NCBI GenBank assembly: GCA_011009095.1
Contig: VTPC01090597.1
Coordinates: 124,001 to 188,000 of the forward strand
DNA length: 64,000 nucleotides
DNA from: Ignelater luminosus
Taxonomy: Eukaryota; Arthropoda; Insecta; Coleoptera; Elateridae
Direction of reading: 5' to 3'
This document shows positions 48,190 to 60,573 of the stretch, in pieces. A program made the position numbers and the translations under genes. Position 1 is the stretch's first letter, and each line of letters opens with the position of its first letter. The notes below the pieces were generated by a model. The model did no database searches and had not been told where the DNA came from. It saw only the letters and a program-made list of their open reading frames with translations.

Positions 48190-50205
48190 AAAAAAACCTA
48201 CTTATTTAATTTAAAAATGAATTTTAGTTTTTAATGACATGCTTTTGTTTGTATCGTGGCGAATATTGACCCTTAATTAATTTTTCATGTCGCCCTTTCT
48301 TAATAATAAATCACCAACTGTTACCGGTTGATAAATGAAACTTAAATTGTTACTGGAATTTATTTAAATATTTTTGTATGATCGAGATAAAAGCTTTTTA
48401 ATTAGCAATATTAGCAACGTAGTAAATTACAAAAATATGATAAAGCAGCATTATTAAAAATTTTATACTTTTCCAGCGCGTTTATATTTTTTTCACTATT
48501 AATGGAAATAATAGGTATAGATCCCCATTGGTAAAATATTAAATGTATACAAATTTATTGTTTCAGTAGAACACTAAAGTATCTTTTATTCATGGCGTGC
48601 TGTATAGCAGTTATGGCTACGTTTCTATTTAATCAATGTTACAAAAGTTGCAAAGATATAAAATAAACCCCGTCCGTGTGCTTGTTTGGAGTACGTACAT
48701 ATATAATACATACAATTAAAACACTTGTGACTGTAGTAAAGCGTATAACTTCATTCATTAGTGAAAAGTTTAAAAAATATGTCGCTTAATATTCTGAGCT
48801 CATTTGGCTGCAAATGTGATAACGGCACTGAGGTGCGGTTCAACACATTTGTTAAATAGACGTGTGAGCTCGGAAGCTTTTATGGTGAAGCTCCGTGTAA
48901 CTATAAAAATTCGTATCGAGGGTTTAGTAGTGCGTTCTGAATTGTAAATCTTTGAAAGTAAACGAAAACCGTGTAAGCCATTATCTACCGAAATGAGAGA
49001 TCAAGATGTCGATCGGGAAGCCGCGTAACATGTTCTATTGTACAGGTTCGAACAGATAGAGGCTTTAGAATAAACCCGATAACGACGAGTTCTTCTTTCT
49101 TCATCCATTAAACAGAAACATCACAATAGCCTAACTACAATGTTCTTGCATTGAAGTCCGTGATAAAATCCGGCAAAGCATATTCGGAACTTCCACGTCG
49201 CGAGCATTCGCCGTCAGAATATATAAACATCTACATAGAGTAGGTATGTGACCCCCGCTCGCTGATAACGTATACTGACTGTAAATTCGGCGTCGGGAAA
49301 CAGCCCTTGGTAACCCTGGCTTGACAGTTTATTACAAACGTATAAGCATACCAAAAAAAAACGAACTGCCTCCATAGGCGTCGACATTCCAAACTTCAAC
49401 GGAAATCAACCCTTCGGCAATATCTTTGAAAGCCTACCGTCTCTAAACTACAACCCATCATTTTACCCTTAAGCAATCCTTTGGATATTTCATTTTTTGA
49501 TAAATTTCTAACGCTATGCATGAAAGAACTTGTACAGAAACTCGTTTCTAAGAAAAATCGGAGTAGTTTTCCTAAAGCTTTCAGAGAAATAACTGGATTA
49601 TTAAGAATTTTCAAGATTCCGAGCAATGACTACAAACAAGACGAAAGCACACAGTATTTATTATAGCGCTATTTTGTAGATTTATTTTAAAATATTAAAT
49701 CCGGAAAAATAAAAGTCGTACATTTTTTTAGTTATTTAAAGATTTACAAATATTTCTGAGTGATGACTTAAAAACACGTATTTCAGAAGATTACAGGATG
49801 TTTTGGATTATTTTACAACCTTCTATTACAAACGAGGTGTAGTTTATGTTTACCCAGTTTAAAACTGCGCTGCTTACTACAACGCTTACTCTTTCAAAAC
49901 AAAAATAAAAAGTTTATTCCTTGTTTCGTTGCGGAAACGTGTATTTACTTGCTAAATAAAGACGTGTGCATTTTATTACTACTACCGCGTAATCGAAAAT
50001 TTTCCTTTTTAGTTTATGGTCGAATGTAAACAAATTTTTGACACAAGATGAATGTGCTTAGATTAAAATTTTTAAACTAAATGTTTCAATCACAAAACTT
50101 GTTTCTAAATGTTTTTAATTATATTTACAGTTTGAAATGATATAATCGAATAGTGTCGAGTTGTAAGTGTGATATATTTATTCCTTTGAGATAAATACAT
50201 TTACG
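48190..50205. other. Unassigned sequence
   Basis: AT-rich up to 48.8 kb, then a stretch of more even composition at about 48.8-49.65 kb with several CpGs and opposing open frames (49396-49626 minus, 49481-49666 plus). None resembles a known protein and no splice arrangement is convincing. Confidence 0.35.
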
Positions 50206-50214
50206 ATTTTCAAA

Positions 50215-50452
50215 GAGAATCTAAAACGAGAACAACTAAAAGCATACAAAACACTAAAAGAGTTCAGTAATACAGAAAAGGATATAGTTCAGTTGCAAAA
50301 ACGATTTCGGAAAGAGAATGCATAAACTGCTGGAAACCACAAGAGAACTAGACGTTACGAAAACAAATTTTGAAAATGTAGATACTATAAAGAAACATCA
50401 GAATATTTTGCTGCATCTTAAAAACAAAAGAATGAAATTGTTGCAAAATTGA
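50215..50452 (+). pseudogene. Coiled-coil coding remnant with one frameshift
   Basis: Frame 1 (50215-50325) reads ENLKREQLKAYKTLKEF, then E-K-D-I-V-Q-L-Q-K-R-F-R-K-E-N, before a TAA. An overlapping frame opening at 50318 continues HKLLETTRELDVTKTNF and N-I-L-L-H-L-K-N-K-R-M-K-L-L-Q before a TGA at 50450-50452. Both halves have heptad-like Leu/Ile spacing and high charge, and the second picks up where the first stops, so one frameshifted coiled coil is the natural reading. It might be an exon relic or processed pseudogene of a long coiled-coil protein such as a centrosomal or cytoskeletal one; I cannot name the parent. Chance is unlikely but not excluded. Confidence 0.35.
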
Positions 50453-50639
50453 AAATATGGATTTTTAAGATATTTATGTTACTGAAAACTTTTGGTTGTC
50501 AGTTACAAATTTTTAAAATTTTTGAGTTCTGTAATTCTGAGCTTTTTTATTGGGATAAATGGGATCAGCATTTAAAAGAATTACATATAAGAGTAGACCA
50601 ACAGAAGATTATTCAAGATTTTCACTAATTTTTTAAAAA

Positions 50640-51440
50640 ACTTTTATTTTTGGAATTCTTCAAACTCATAAAACCACAGAATTCAAAAGCATTTAATTTT
50701 CAAATCCAAAGAACAAAATTTCTACTAAAGGAATTCTGAAACAGAATCATATAATGGCTTTCAAATTGAAGCCTAAGGATTTCGGGAAACTTCTCTCTTT
50801 GAAAATTTTCAAATTACTTTAGGAAATTATAAATGTCAACCAAAAAACGAAAGCATTTAAAGAAATTTTGAAACTGAAATTGATGATCAAAAATTTTCCA
50901 AAATTCCTATTTTGAAAATTTTTAGATTTGTACTAAATTTTGACTTTGCACAATGAATGAAGACAGTATTTAACAAAACTTTGAAACTGTTCAAATTAGT
51001 GACTTTAACTTCAAAAGTTTATCTTCAAAATGCTCCAGCAAATTAAATTCTACCGAAAGAACGAAATCACCTTACGTATAATAAGAGATTCTGTACCAGG
51101 CCGATAGATAATTTCAAATTAGTGTTTAAAATTTTGTAAAATTTCTTTTTTTGTGGAAGTTTTTAAATTGTTTTGGCAAATTTAATGTCACTTGGTAAAC
51201 GAAATAGATATTACAAAAAATAATGGAACAAATTTCATGCATATGGATGACCAAAAGTTTTCCAAAATTATTATTTCGAAGTTTTCAAATTCTTTATTAA
51301 ATTACTTTACACAATGAATGATAGCAATATCTAAAAAAACTTTGGAACGGGAAAAATAAACAGCCGTTCCAATTAAACTTGACCCAAACGGCAAAATCAG
51401 CATTAAAGGAATTTCGAAGGAGGCCAATAAAAGATTTGAA
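50640..51440 (+). repeat. ~120-bp degenerate monomers with a trimeric super-period
   Basis: Unit boundaries fall near 50655, 50773, 50886, 51006, 51125, 51247 and 51355. The units at 50886 and 51247 are much more alike than neighbours are: both read a C-C-A-A-A-A run followed by TTTTCCAAAATT, then TTTGCACAATGAATGA or TTACACAATGAATGA, then AACTTTGAAACTG or AACTTTGGAACGG. They are about 361 bp apart, close to three monomers. Within-unit motifs AAAGGAATT and GAAACTG recur. No coding capacity. Confidence 0.55.
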
Positions 51441-51479
51441 ATTCGAAAGATATTTTCTGGGGAATTGTTTTGGTTAACT

Positions 51480-54400
51480 AAAAGAATAGGTCAAGCAGAC
51501 TAACGACTTCAATTTAATGCCTACATCTTTTGAGCATTTACATTTCGGGCATTCTCCAGACTGCCTTGGTGAGTTAAATTTTGCTACACAACCAAGCCAG
51601 CATTTAACGTAATTGCTAAACATTATGGAAAGGCTTGATGAAAGTAGACCAAACACCTTAAAAGGCAAAACTCAAGTTCAATTATAAAAATTATTTTTGG
51701 CTAGACCAAGGTTTGCTTATACAATAGAAATAAAGACATATGGAAAAATCAAAGCAAAGACTAGTTTAAGATCGTCAAGTCTAAAGTGGTAAATTTCCTA
51801 ATATCAGTCGAGAAACCTCAGAATCTTGAACTTAGTAAATCTTGTCGCCTTTTAAAGGTAATATTTAGTTGTAATGACACTCAATTCTGCTTGCTGTTTG
51901 ATATACGTTGATACTTGCTTATTTTAGATACTAACTAAATTTTGATTTAACTTAGGACAATGATTGCAATAAATACTAAAATAAAACTGAAAAGACTGAT
52001 TGGAATTGTATTAAAGATTATTATTGGCTTCTTGGCCCATATCAAAATGAAATTATGCTTTAGTGATGAAAAAGAAATTAAAGCGTTTGATTGTTTCAAG
52101 AATCAATAACAGTAACATTTTCTTCGGGCAATTGAAATCTATATAAGTTTCTTTTTTCCTAGAGACCTTCAAGTAACTAAAAGTAAAAAATAACTCCAAG
52201 AGACAAAAACTACTAACTGACACTAATCCTTTCTGGCAAGCCAAAGATCAAGCTGGAGTTGCAAACTTTAGATTCTTTCATGCACAGCTAGATTTAGATT
52301 TTGGTCTACAATCAAATTGGAATGAACATATTCTCTCAATCTTGCTCAATCTTTTTCTTTTTACTTGTCGTAGCATAACTTTTAATCTCTGATATTTTTA
52401 AAAGGGATATCTAGAGTGTAGCAGATAACCTTTAGGGTACATTTAGAGGAAGAAAACTATGCAAATCCAAAGGATACAAGATGCAATTTTTCACAAGAAA
52501 TACAAGAAAAAAGTATACTGATATTTTGGAATATGGTTAAAACGCAAAGCAGAGCCCTGAAGTTTTAGTAGCACGTTCGTAGTAACTCGTATTCCAATAT
52601 TTAAGTAATTGAGATACCCAAGATTAATATGTTTTATAACAATGTACAAATAAAAATGGAGATTGTATCTAGCCATGTGCTGAACTAAATTGAATATTTA
52701 GCGACGAGGATGGGATTCGAACTAAAATGTTTATATGTGCCTACTATAAGTTGTTTGGTAACATACACTAAGTAAGATAAGAAAATAGTTAAGACTACAA
52801 AATATGCAACACGTTTTTTTATAGCTCTTAGGTTATTGAGTTGTAATTACTTGAATTAGTAAGACCATTAAGCATCTTCTTACCTGTGTTATTTCGATAT
52901 CTTATAAAATTTTATTGCTTTTATATAAATCATTGCTCTTCCTACACAATCCCTTTGATTAAAAAATAAAACGAATAACTCCAGTTTTTCCGGCATTTTT
53001 GTGAAAATCTATATATAAACCTTTAAAGAGCTTGGAAAAACATCAAGAGAAATTGCAAAAACAACACGCGTATCGTATTTCAGATATGTTCATTTCATCG
53101 CATATTTGTCATCAAACTGCCGGGACTTTTTTGATTAATACTATCCAAAATGTAATAACATGCCATATTAAACAAGAAACTTCAAAGGTATTAGATAATT
53201 TTTCTTGAAATCTTAGCAAATCCGACGTGTATATTTACCTTGTTACTCTCGTGATATTCGAGATATCTTGGATTTATATTTTTGCTTTAGAAAGATCATT
53301 TGACATCATTCTGACGGCCTGCGTGTGGGATTTAATTTTCACGTATGTTTGTGATCTATCAGTGCATGAAATCTGCAACACGTTTTGATATGTGTCATTT
53401 AGATACACACATCCACAAGGGGGATTAAACTGAAACAGGTATATCAAATAGGGTTTGAATTTCGTTTCCATTTTTTATATCCGTTATATACAATTTTCGA
53501 AAAGCGTAAATTAACAAACTGTGTACCAGAAGGTTTAAATGTTAAATTGGGGTAACTAAATCATTTTGGAATGTACTGGTGGTGTAGGAAGATTTCTGGC
53601 GGCGCGAATTATACAAACTCAAATATATGTAGCGCACTAAGCCTGGATTTGACGGATAATGCGAATTTCCCGGAGAAAATTACGGCAAAAAATATTTGCG
53701 TAAGTTGGAAAAAAGGACAGATTGCGTTTTATGCGGAAAACTTACGATAAATCTGAGCATCCAGAACAGATGGATCCGGCACATACACATATTATATAGT
53801 TTAGTACGGATTTGGTCTTGTTTTACTGCCGGTATCAACGGGGCATGTGTTATTCGATATACTTTCACACAAATCCGCTCAGACGGGATCATCGATACGC
53901 TTCTGTGTGTTTCAGGTAAACTTTGATAAGCTATTTGAAGGCATGATGTGTTACGAGAGGACTGAACTGCAAAGTTTGCAACTACCATGTTAAACAAATC
54001 ACGTAACGCCTATATATTGTGTAGATTTTCCTCAATATCAAACGTTTTAATAGCTTCTAAACTTTCGATGGAATCCCATTAGGAAGTGGATTTTATGTCC
54101 AAACAAACCTGCGAATTTACACTAGGATTTTGCAAAATTGTAGTTTTAACAACCGGAGCGGTATATTAGTATTACCATAATAAAATTCATAGAATAATGA
54201 CTTACACAGTATGTTCAATACGCTGCTTGGTCCGTTTGCTTTATTTTTATTTATAAAATTAATTTATTGTATAAATTTTGCTAGAAAACGACGTAATTAA
54301 TTAAATTCATTAAAGCTAGTAAAGTTCTTTTATGCAATAAAAATTGCGCGTAAAACGTAAATCACCAACAAATTGGAAACAAAATTTCTCTCTTTTAATT

Positions 54401-56435
54401 TTCATGTTCAAAATACCCCAGGGAGTCCAGTCTAGATATTGGATTTGATAAATAATAAGGCGCGCCAGCATTTTTCAGTTAACTCTGTGTTTGATCCTAC
54501 TATATTGCCTAAAAAAATAAAAAAAAGGAAAAATATTAAAAAAGCTTACTTCAATGCTTGATTTTATATAGAAATATATTTATTTCTTGCTGAGTTTTTT
54601 TAGATTTAATTTCTTTGGGATTAATAAAATTAATTAAATTTGGAACGGAAATGTGTAGTCAATTTAATTAACTGAAGGTAGCTATTCATTTATTTAATAC
54701 CGTTTTAGGCGGTTCTTTTAACTTTTTGGTGATTACGTTCTTTTTTCCACGTATAAATCCGATATCTTGAGTCTTAAGAATAGCATACATTAGGATTATT
54801 ATCAAAAGCCTTTTTATCTTCTTTGTAATTAACTTCACTAAACCGAGCAACACGTAAATTCCAAGCAACCTAATCTAGCTTATACTTTAATGAGATTAGT
54901 TGGGTTTTGATAGTGCACATACTATTAAACACCATTATGATGATATCCATTAATTCAGGTTCAGTAACCATTGCAATCTTTTCATTTTCTTTTTATTTTT
55001 AATTGTAAAGATGTGTTTGTTATAAATTTTCATCTATAGTCATGAATTACTTTTATTTACAAATAAGATATTTTCTTGTCACACAATCCACTTAATAACT
55101 ACAGGAATTATATCTTACTTACTTTACTATTTCTGACTTACAACTTCAATTTGTAGGGTGTTCTAGAAATCTAGATCATTTCAAGTAAACAAATGTTTAT
55201 TTCTATTAGATGGGCAATTAAAACTTAACAAGCCTCAATTTATTTGTATTTATATTTAATAAAATGAGTCGATTTTAGATGTTCATTTCTTTTTTGCAAC
55301 GTAGGAAAATGTAAGTAATATAGTGGCTAAATTATTTTAGAAATAATCTCTTTTTTTTTGTCATTAATTAACATGGCACTCTGGAGTACAAATAAGATAC
55401 TTTGCGGGTGAACATTGCCGAGTTGGTGAATTAAGTGGCATTGCCATCCTTAGATTAGATCATAGCCCAATGATTTCTGTACGGTCAAACTTTTGAAATT
55501 CCTTGAGTTACTTATATCCATTCACAAGCGTAAAGTACTGTATTTTCCGTTTTGTGGTTAGCATGTCGAATTGTATCAAAAATAATTTGAATTTTTATAA
55601 ATAATAGCAGTGCAAACTATTGTTTGACCAAAATAATTTTATATGGTAACTTGTTTTTATAGTTCTATACCATACCAAATCCATATACTGACAGTTTGAA
55701 CTTTTTCCCAATTACATCTAAATCAGAAGTCAAACCGTTTTTGATAAATAAATATATTGACGCAATAATCTCTTGTGTGGGTCCACCACTGTAATAAGGC
55801 TTCACTTTACGGTAATACCTTAAACTGTTTTGTTCTGAAATTCTGAAACTACAATTTGCTTATTACTTGCTTGATTGTGTTCGTCATCTTTTTAGATTTT
55901 CAATTCTAATCGAACAATTGTACTGACGTAACAAAATAACCCGAGAAAGAAGATCATGAAAGAGAAAAAATATTTTTTAAGGTTTGCTCTAAATATTAAA
56001 ATGCATCTGTTGTGTCAGCAATTGTAAAACCTTAAATGAAATAAATAAGCTCAGTGACCAACCTATGCATAGTAAAAAAAAACTTTAATGTAAATTAGAT
56101 GGTTTTGGCCTAAATTAAAACAGTGTTACTTCGATCAACATCATTTACATGCGTCGATTCTCGCAATGCTTGTCCAAATTTAGCTATCACTTAATTGTAG
56201 AATGACTAACCAAGCTACTGAGACTTTGCTAACAACTAACAGAAAACATGTTTTGACCACAAATAATCAGAGATTAATAATATCAAAAGTGAACCTTCGT
56301 AGTGCTTGAAGCTTTCTCGTTATTTTTAGGCTTTGGGTTTTCTTGTACTGAAAACTGTTTAATTTGTAAGTGCGTTTAGATTTAAAGCTAAAATTCTGAT
56401 TTGATGTCAATATCAATATTGGCCAAAAATATTAT
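51480..56435. other. Mostly AT-rich DNA without a recognised gene
   Basis: A CpG-richer stretch lies at 53590-53930; its frames (53680-53997 minus, 53696-53926 plus) have no recognisable domain, although the plus strand ends in TTTCAG/GTAAAC, which could be a splice junction of either kind. The remainder shows only short chance frames and A/T-rich spacer. Confidence 0.35.
52695..52790 (-). other. Decayed tRNA-like or SINE-like sequence
   Basis: The minus strand carries AGTTCGAATCCCATCCTCG, a good B box with a 3' acceptor-like flank, preceded at a plausible distance by CTTAGTGTATGTTACC, which is only weakly A-box-like. Arms do not pair well enough for a functional tRNA. A relic of a tRNA gene or tRNA-derived SINE is the likely reading. 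Confidence 0.35.
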
Positions 56436-56879
56436 GGAAGGCACGCAGAGCTGGGCGTATTACTTATAAAAAATAGTGCACTACCATTACCAATTATTTC
56501 TAATAAATGTAATGCAATTACTTATAAATTCCATTACTAGCAAAAAATAAGTAATGCCATTACCCATTACCGAGTAATTGATAATTGATAAATGAATTGT
56601 TTTTTACAATACCTAATTTTGTGTTTGTATTTGTAAGCTACGTAGCGTTACTTCTTTCCTTCAATACATAATTAAACAAGTAAACATTTCTAAGTCATAG
56701 AAACCCTCAATACAGTGATTCTGAAACTTTTGTCATATATACCCGTCTTTTAATTAAATGTCAGTGTAGTGGAGCAGTGCTACAAGTAATACTCTCTATT
56801 TAAACTATTACATACCTATTTAACCTAGATTATTTGTTAGTTATTTTTGTTCCAAAGCCGGCTAAATTAGTAATGGTTG

Positions 56880-57620
56880 GAAAAGAAGAATATCTCTTTT
56901 GTTCCACCATTTCACTTGGACTCTCCTTTGCAATTATTTTTTATGGCGTTTATTTTGTATGAATTGGCGAAAAATAAGGGACAAGTGTTTCCTTTATACA
57001 TATGTACTTCAGATTCCGGAACCATGGCGTATTTGTATCTGTTTTGCAACATTTCCAAAAGGGGATTTATTTTCCGTAACCTATCTTTATTTTGGACATC
57101 AATATTCTCATTGTCACTAAAATGTAAAGTTTGGAGTAATAATTCCAAACGGTTTCTAGGTAATTTGGTTTTTATTTAATTTTGATACAGGGGATCTTTC
57201 GACCTATAACGCTTTATAGAAGGAAAGCGACACTATCCCATCCATAGTAAAATTCCAAAAAAAAACATTTATTTCATCTTCATTTGTATTAGTTCAAATA
57301 CACAGGTGAGACTTAGGACATTTGTTTTTCTCTTTTGCTTGTTGGGGGTATACATTAGTTTCATTGACAATATGACTAATGAAGTCATCCATACTAAATA
57401 TTTTGTCGAAATAAGTTTTATAAATTTTAGGGTTTATTGCCATATTTGGCACAACAAGATTAATTTTTTTAAATGATAATTTAAAACAATTTCTTCGTCA
57501 ATACCCTTGTCAGCAATATCTTCATCATTGCCATCATGAGAATCGATTTCAGTATATTGCCAGACTACCAAATCTATAGTAGCTGCAACGCTATCGTCTT
57601 GACTTTGCAGAACTGTGAAA
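56880..57620 (-). pseudogene. piggyBac-like transposase pseudogene (copy 3)
   Basis: Minus-strand reading gives an acidic N-terminal piece (S-Q-D-D-S-V-A-A-T near 57600, then D-S-H-D-G-N-D-E-D-I-A-D). The first conserved block follows: F-D-K-I-F-S-M-D-D-F-I-S-H-I-V-N-E-T-N, then DEINVFFGILLWMGIVSLPS (57210-57400). A later block, RLRKINPLLEMLQNRYKYAM then V-P-E-S-E-V, lies at 56990-57090. These match the order of piggyBac transposases, where this region precedes the catalytic D-E-S motif; the catalytic part is lost. Stops and frame changes separate the blocks. It lies wholly within the hAT-type element, so it was either inserted into it or carried by it. Confidence 0.7.
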
Positions 57621-58019
57621 GATACCTTGCTTAGTATATCACCCCAAAAGTAAATTGTTATGTATAGTGATCCTTGTGTCCCTTTTACATCCTTGTAAGG
57701 TGTTTCACACCCTCCACAGGGCCTGCTGCGATTTTGGTTCTAAAAATTTGTTAGTTCGTAAGTTGTAGAAAGGTCGATCTTTAGTATATTTTTGCTTATT
57801 TACAAACAAATGAATATACAGCGTCCATATAAAGCAATGCATAAATTCATTTGTTTTTATTTTTTTAGAAAAACGCTCAGACAGGTCAATTTTTATTTTT
57901 TCTCAGAAACATTATATGTAAAAAAAATTGTTCTAACTCTCAAGATGCTCATTTTGGAGTTTTCACTAAATATGTTATAATTCTTAAGTTTCAGAAAAAT
58001 CCATCTACCCAAAACAAAA

Positions 58020-58398
58020 TGGTGGCTTGAATTAATGATTAACGATTGGATTGACGATTAAATCAGTCACATGAAATAATTAACGATTAAATTAGTTACA
58101 AGAGCTAATCTCTAATACTAAATCTCGGACTCACGGTCACTTTAAAACAATAACAAATGATTTAATCGTCAATCGTTTAGTAACTAAGGCCATGATTAAC
58201 GATTATTTTAGTCATTGGTTGGTTCTGTACGATTAACCATTAGTTTAGTTTTAGACTAATTTAGTCGCTAATCGTTTTATGCAATTGATCGTGTTAGTCG
58301 ATTACTGTTAATCGCGTTTATTTTTGGCAATTACATTTTTAATCGTAATGTTTAGCTCATCAACCAGTCAAAGAGATTTAATCGATCAATGCTCAACT
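58020..58398. repeat. CGATTA-rich cluster ending in a second hAT-like terminus
   Basis: Over about 370 bp, CGATTA/TAATCG occurs repeatedly in both orientations (for example near 58040, 58056, 58086, 58165, 58198, 58228, 58300 and 58378). The block ends at ATCAATGCTCAACTCTG (58382-58398), whose reverse complement CAGAGTTGAGCATTGAT is a hAT-like terminus. A matching left end was not located, so this may be one end of a truncated or nested hAT element. The repeats could be subterminal transposase-binding sites. Confidence 0.5.
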
Positions 58399-58630
58399 CT
58401 GATTTTTAATGAGGTGCTGCACGTTTTATTGTCTAATAATGAATTATTTATTTAGTAAATATTAAAGATCTTAATTTATCGGCACCTAACTGAGAGTAAG
58501 AATGGAAACTTTTTCCATTATCATTACTTTAATTCTTAAAATAATGCATTAAGATTACCAATACCAAAAAAGTATTGGTATTAGTAATTGCATTGCAGAG
58601 TAATGCAATACCGCCTAGTTTTGAAGGCAC

Positions 58631-58656
58631 GTAGTAGTAGTAATAGTAGTAGTGGT
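58631..58656 (+). repeat. (GTA)n microsatellite
   Basis: A short run of GTA triplets with one ATA-type interruption starts at the end of the hAT target duplication. Confidence 0.8.
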
Positions 58657-58659
58657 ACC

Positions 58660-60560
58660 TTTATCTTTAAAATATTGCATTAAGCAGGCGTTGTCCAAAT
58701 CTGTTTTCTTGCTTCCGCCTATTCACATACAATTTCTTTTGCATTTGTGCCCATCTTGCTATAGTCCATCGGGCATAATGAAGAGCCAAAACAAGCTAAT
58801 CAGGCAGAAACTGTCAAAATTAAGTAGAAAGTAGTACTTAACGGCTTGTCAGCGTCTACTTGACTGGTTACTAAGTGTAGCAAGTACAGTTTTGTTTCTT
58901 TTTAACGTTTAATATTAACCTTCTCTTCATCGTGAAATTAATGGAATTTTGATTGAAATTCTTTGTTGGTAAGTAAATTAGAATTAGAACAAATGTCAGG
59001 AATTTACTTATAAATGTTAGTCACCAGTTTGGGCGACCGTGTCTTGGTCATACACAGATTAATTTAATTGCTAAACCCAGAAAGTTTCTTACTGATGTAA
59101 CTTGGGATAGACCTATAAGTTTAATCCCATGCAGACGAAGCAATAATTATTCTAATCTGGACATACGGTATTGTTTTATGGAGATTCTGTAGTAAATTCA
59201 ATAGAACAACAACAACAATACTACAAATTAAATTCTAAAGATACAACAGTCGATGCTGAAACAAAGTGATCAATGCTCACGTATTTCTTTTGCTTGCTTT
59301 TACTGTAGGTTTCATATGACCATAAAAGTATGTCCCAAAAATTGGAGAGTACTATTTAAAAGAAATTAATTAGACTTCTGCTGACGTATCAGAAGATGCA
59401 CAAAACTATATAAGTTTAATCTTATAGTGCTTTTCAAAACACAATAAATTTTATAAATATTAATTGATTTTAACTTTTCTGCCCACCCTGTATATACTTT
59501 TTTGTATTTTAATATCTATTCATTATTCCAACCCATTAAAATCAAAGTTATTGTTCTCCTTAATACAGTTGTGATACTAACCCGTTTTTATACACTCGTA
59601 AACCAGTAGCAAGGCCGAAACTCGACAAAAACCCAGTAATTTCAAAATACTGCCTTTTGGATAAATCCTCACGAACCTAAATAAGGTAAACATAGGATGT
59701 TTTTCTTTATTTTATTTTTGTCACTTACGGCAATCATATTTTTCTTGCAATATCTTTTGCAATATTTTCTACAGTCTCATCCTTTTCCCTGGGGTTTTGT
59801 AGCAACAAAACGGATGCTAGTGTTCGTTATACAATCTTCTACGCGAAGAAACCTCCTGTCTTCTTATATTTCAAAATTGCAAATTGAATTTTCCATATTA
59901 TTAATGCTAATTTCTCAATAACAAAATTTAGGAAAGAACATTAAACTCAAATGCCCTATAAAATTTTTATTGCACATACAGTCGTCCACACAAAATGAAA
60001 TAAATCCGGAGTTAATATTAACTCTATTTATAGTTCAATAAAAAGTAGCTCTTGCGTCTTATATACGCTCCAAGAATACTATTTCTTATGATATCGTTAT
60101 TTAATAGATATTTTTTGACGAAAAATATTTTTCATAATTTTGTATCTGTCAAAGGTGTTTGTAAAATTTACATATTTATTGGAAATCTAAATGAAAAATT
60201 TCAGTCTATTCTTTTAAAGCGGATAACGCGCAAATCAGTGCATGAAAAGTAAAAAATTGTGAGCGATTTACAATTGTAATGGCCACCACGTTTTCGCTTG
60301 ATTGCGAAAAATTCAAGGTTGCTCCAGTAGGTAAACCGGAACCAATTGTCAAAAAGCTATTTCAGTCTCCATATAAAAATCAATGAATTCAGTTTTCAGT
60401 CTTCTTAGGAAATGTATTGAGTAGAAATGTCCGTCAAAACCTATATAAACCCCAACGGAACTAACTAAGAGAATCACGTTTATATTGACATTCTTTTATT
60501 CAGTTTTACTGCTATTTTGATATCCATAAAATTCTAGAATTGCTTCTAACTTGTTCTACT
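58660..60560. other. AT-rich DNA with solo transposon-end-like motifs
   Basis: CCCACCCTGTATATA near 59481-59495 resembles the ACACCCTGTATA right end of the composite element. ACAGTCGTCCACACAAAATG near 59980 looks like a Tc1-type terminus without a visible partner. No gene was recognised. A pyrimidine-rich tract at its right edge leads to the splice acceptor of the exon at 60574. Confidence 0.35.
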
Positions 60561-60573
60561 TCTCTTGTTTCAG

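Larger units (their letters stand above)
56446..58623. mobile_element. hAT-type element with perfect 8-bp target duplication
   Basis: AAGGCACG flanks the element exactly on both sides (56438-56445 and 58624-58631). The left terminus CAGAGCTGGGCGTATTAC and the right terminus (rc CAAAACTAGGCGGTATTGC) are imperfect inverted repeats of the hAT CAG-type. Subterminal sequence is made of repeated T-A-A-T-G-C-A-A-T-T-A-C and G-T-A-A-T-T-G-C-A-T-T blocks at both ends. At 2178 bp it has no hAT transposase; instead it contains a piggyBac-like relic and a second hAT-like terminus. Either the element captured those pieces or they inserted later. Confidence 0.85.

Noticed and set aside
59980-60010. Tc1-type terminus-like ACAGTCGTCCACAC
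   Set aside because: No inverted partner or transposase remnant nearby, so not called as an element.
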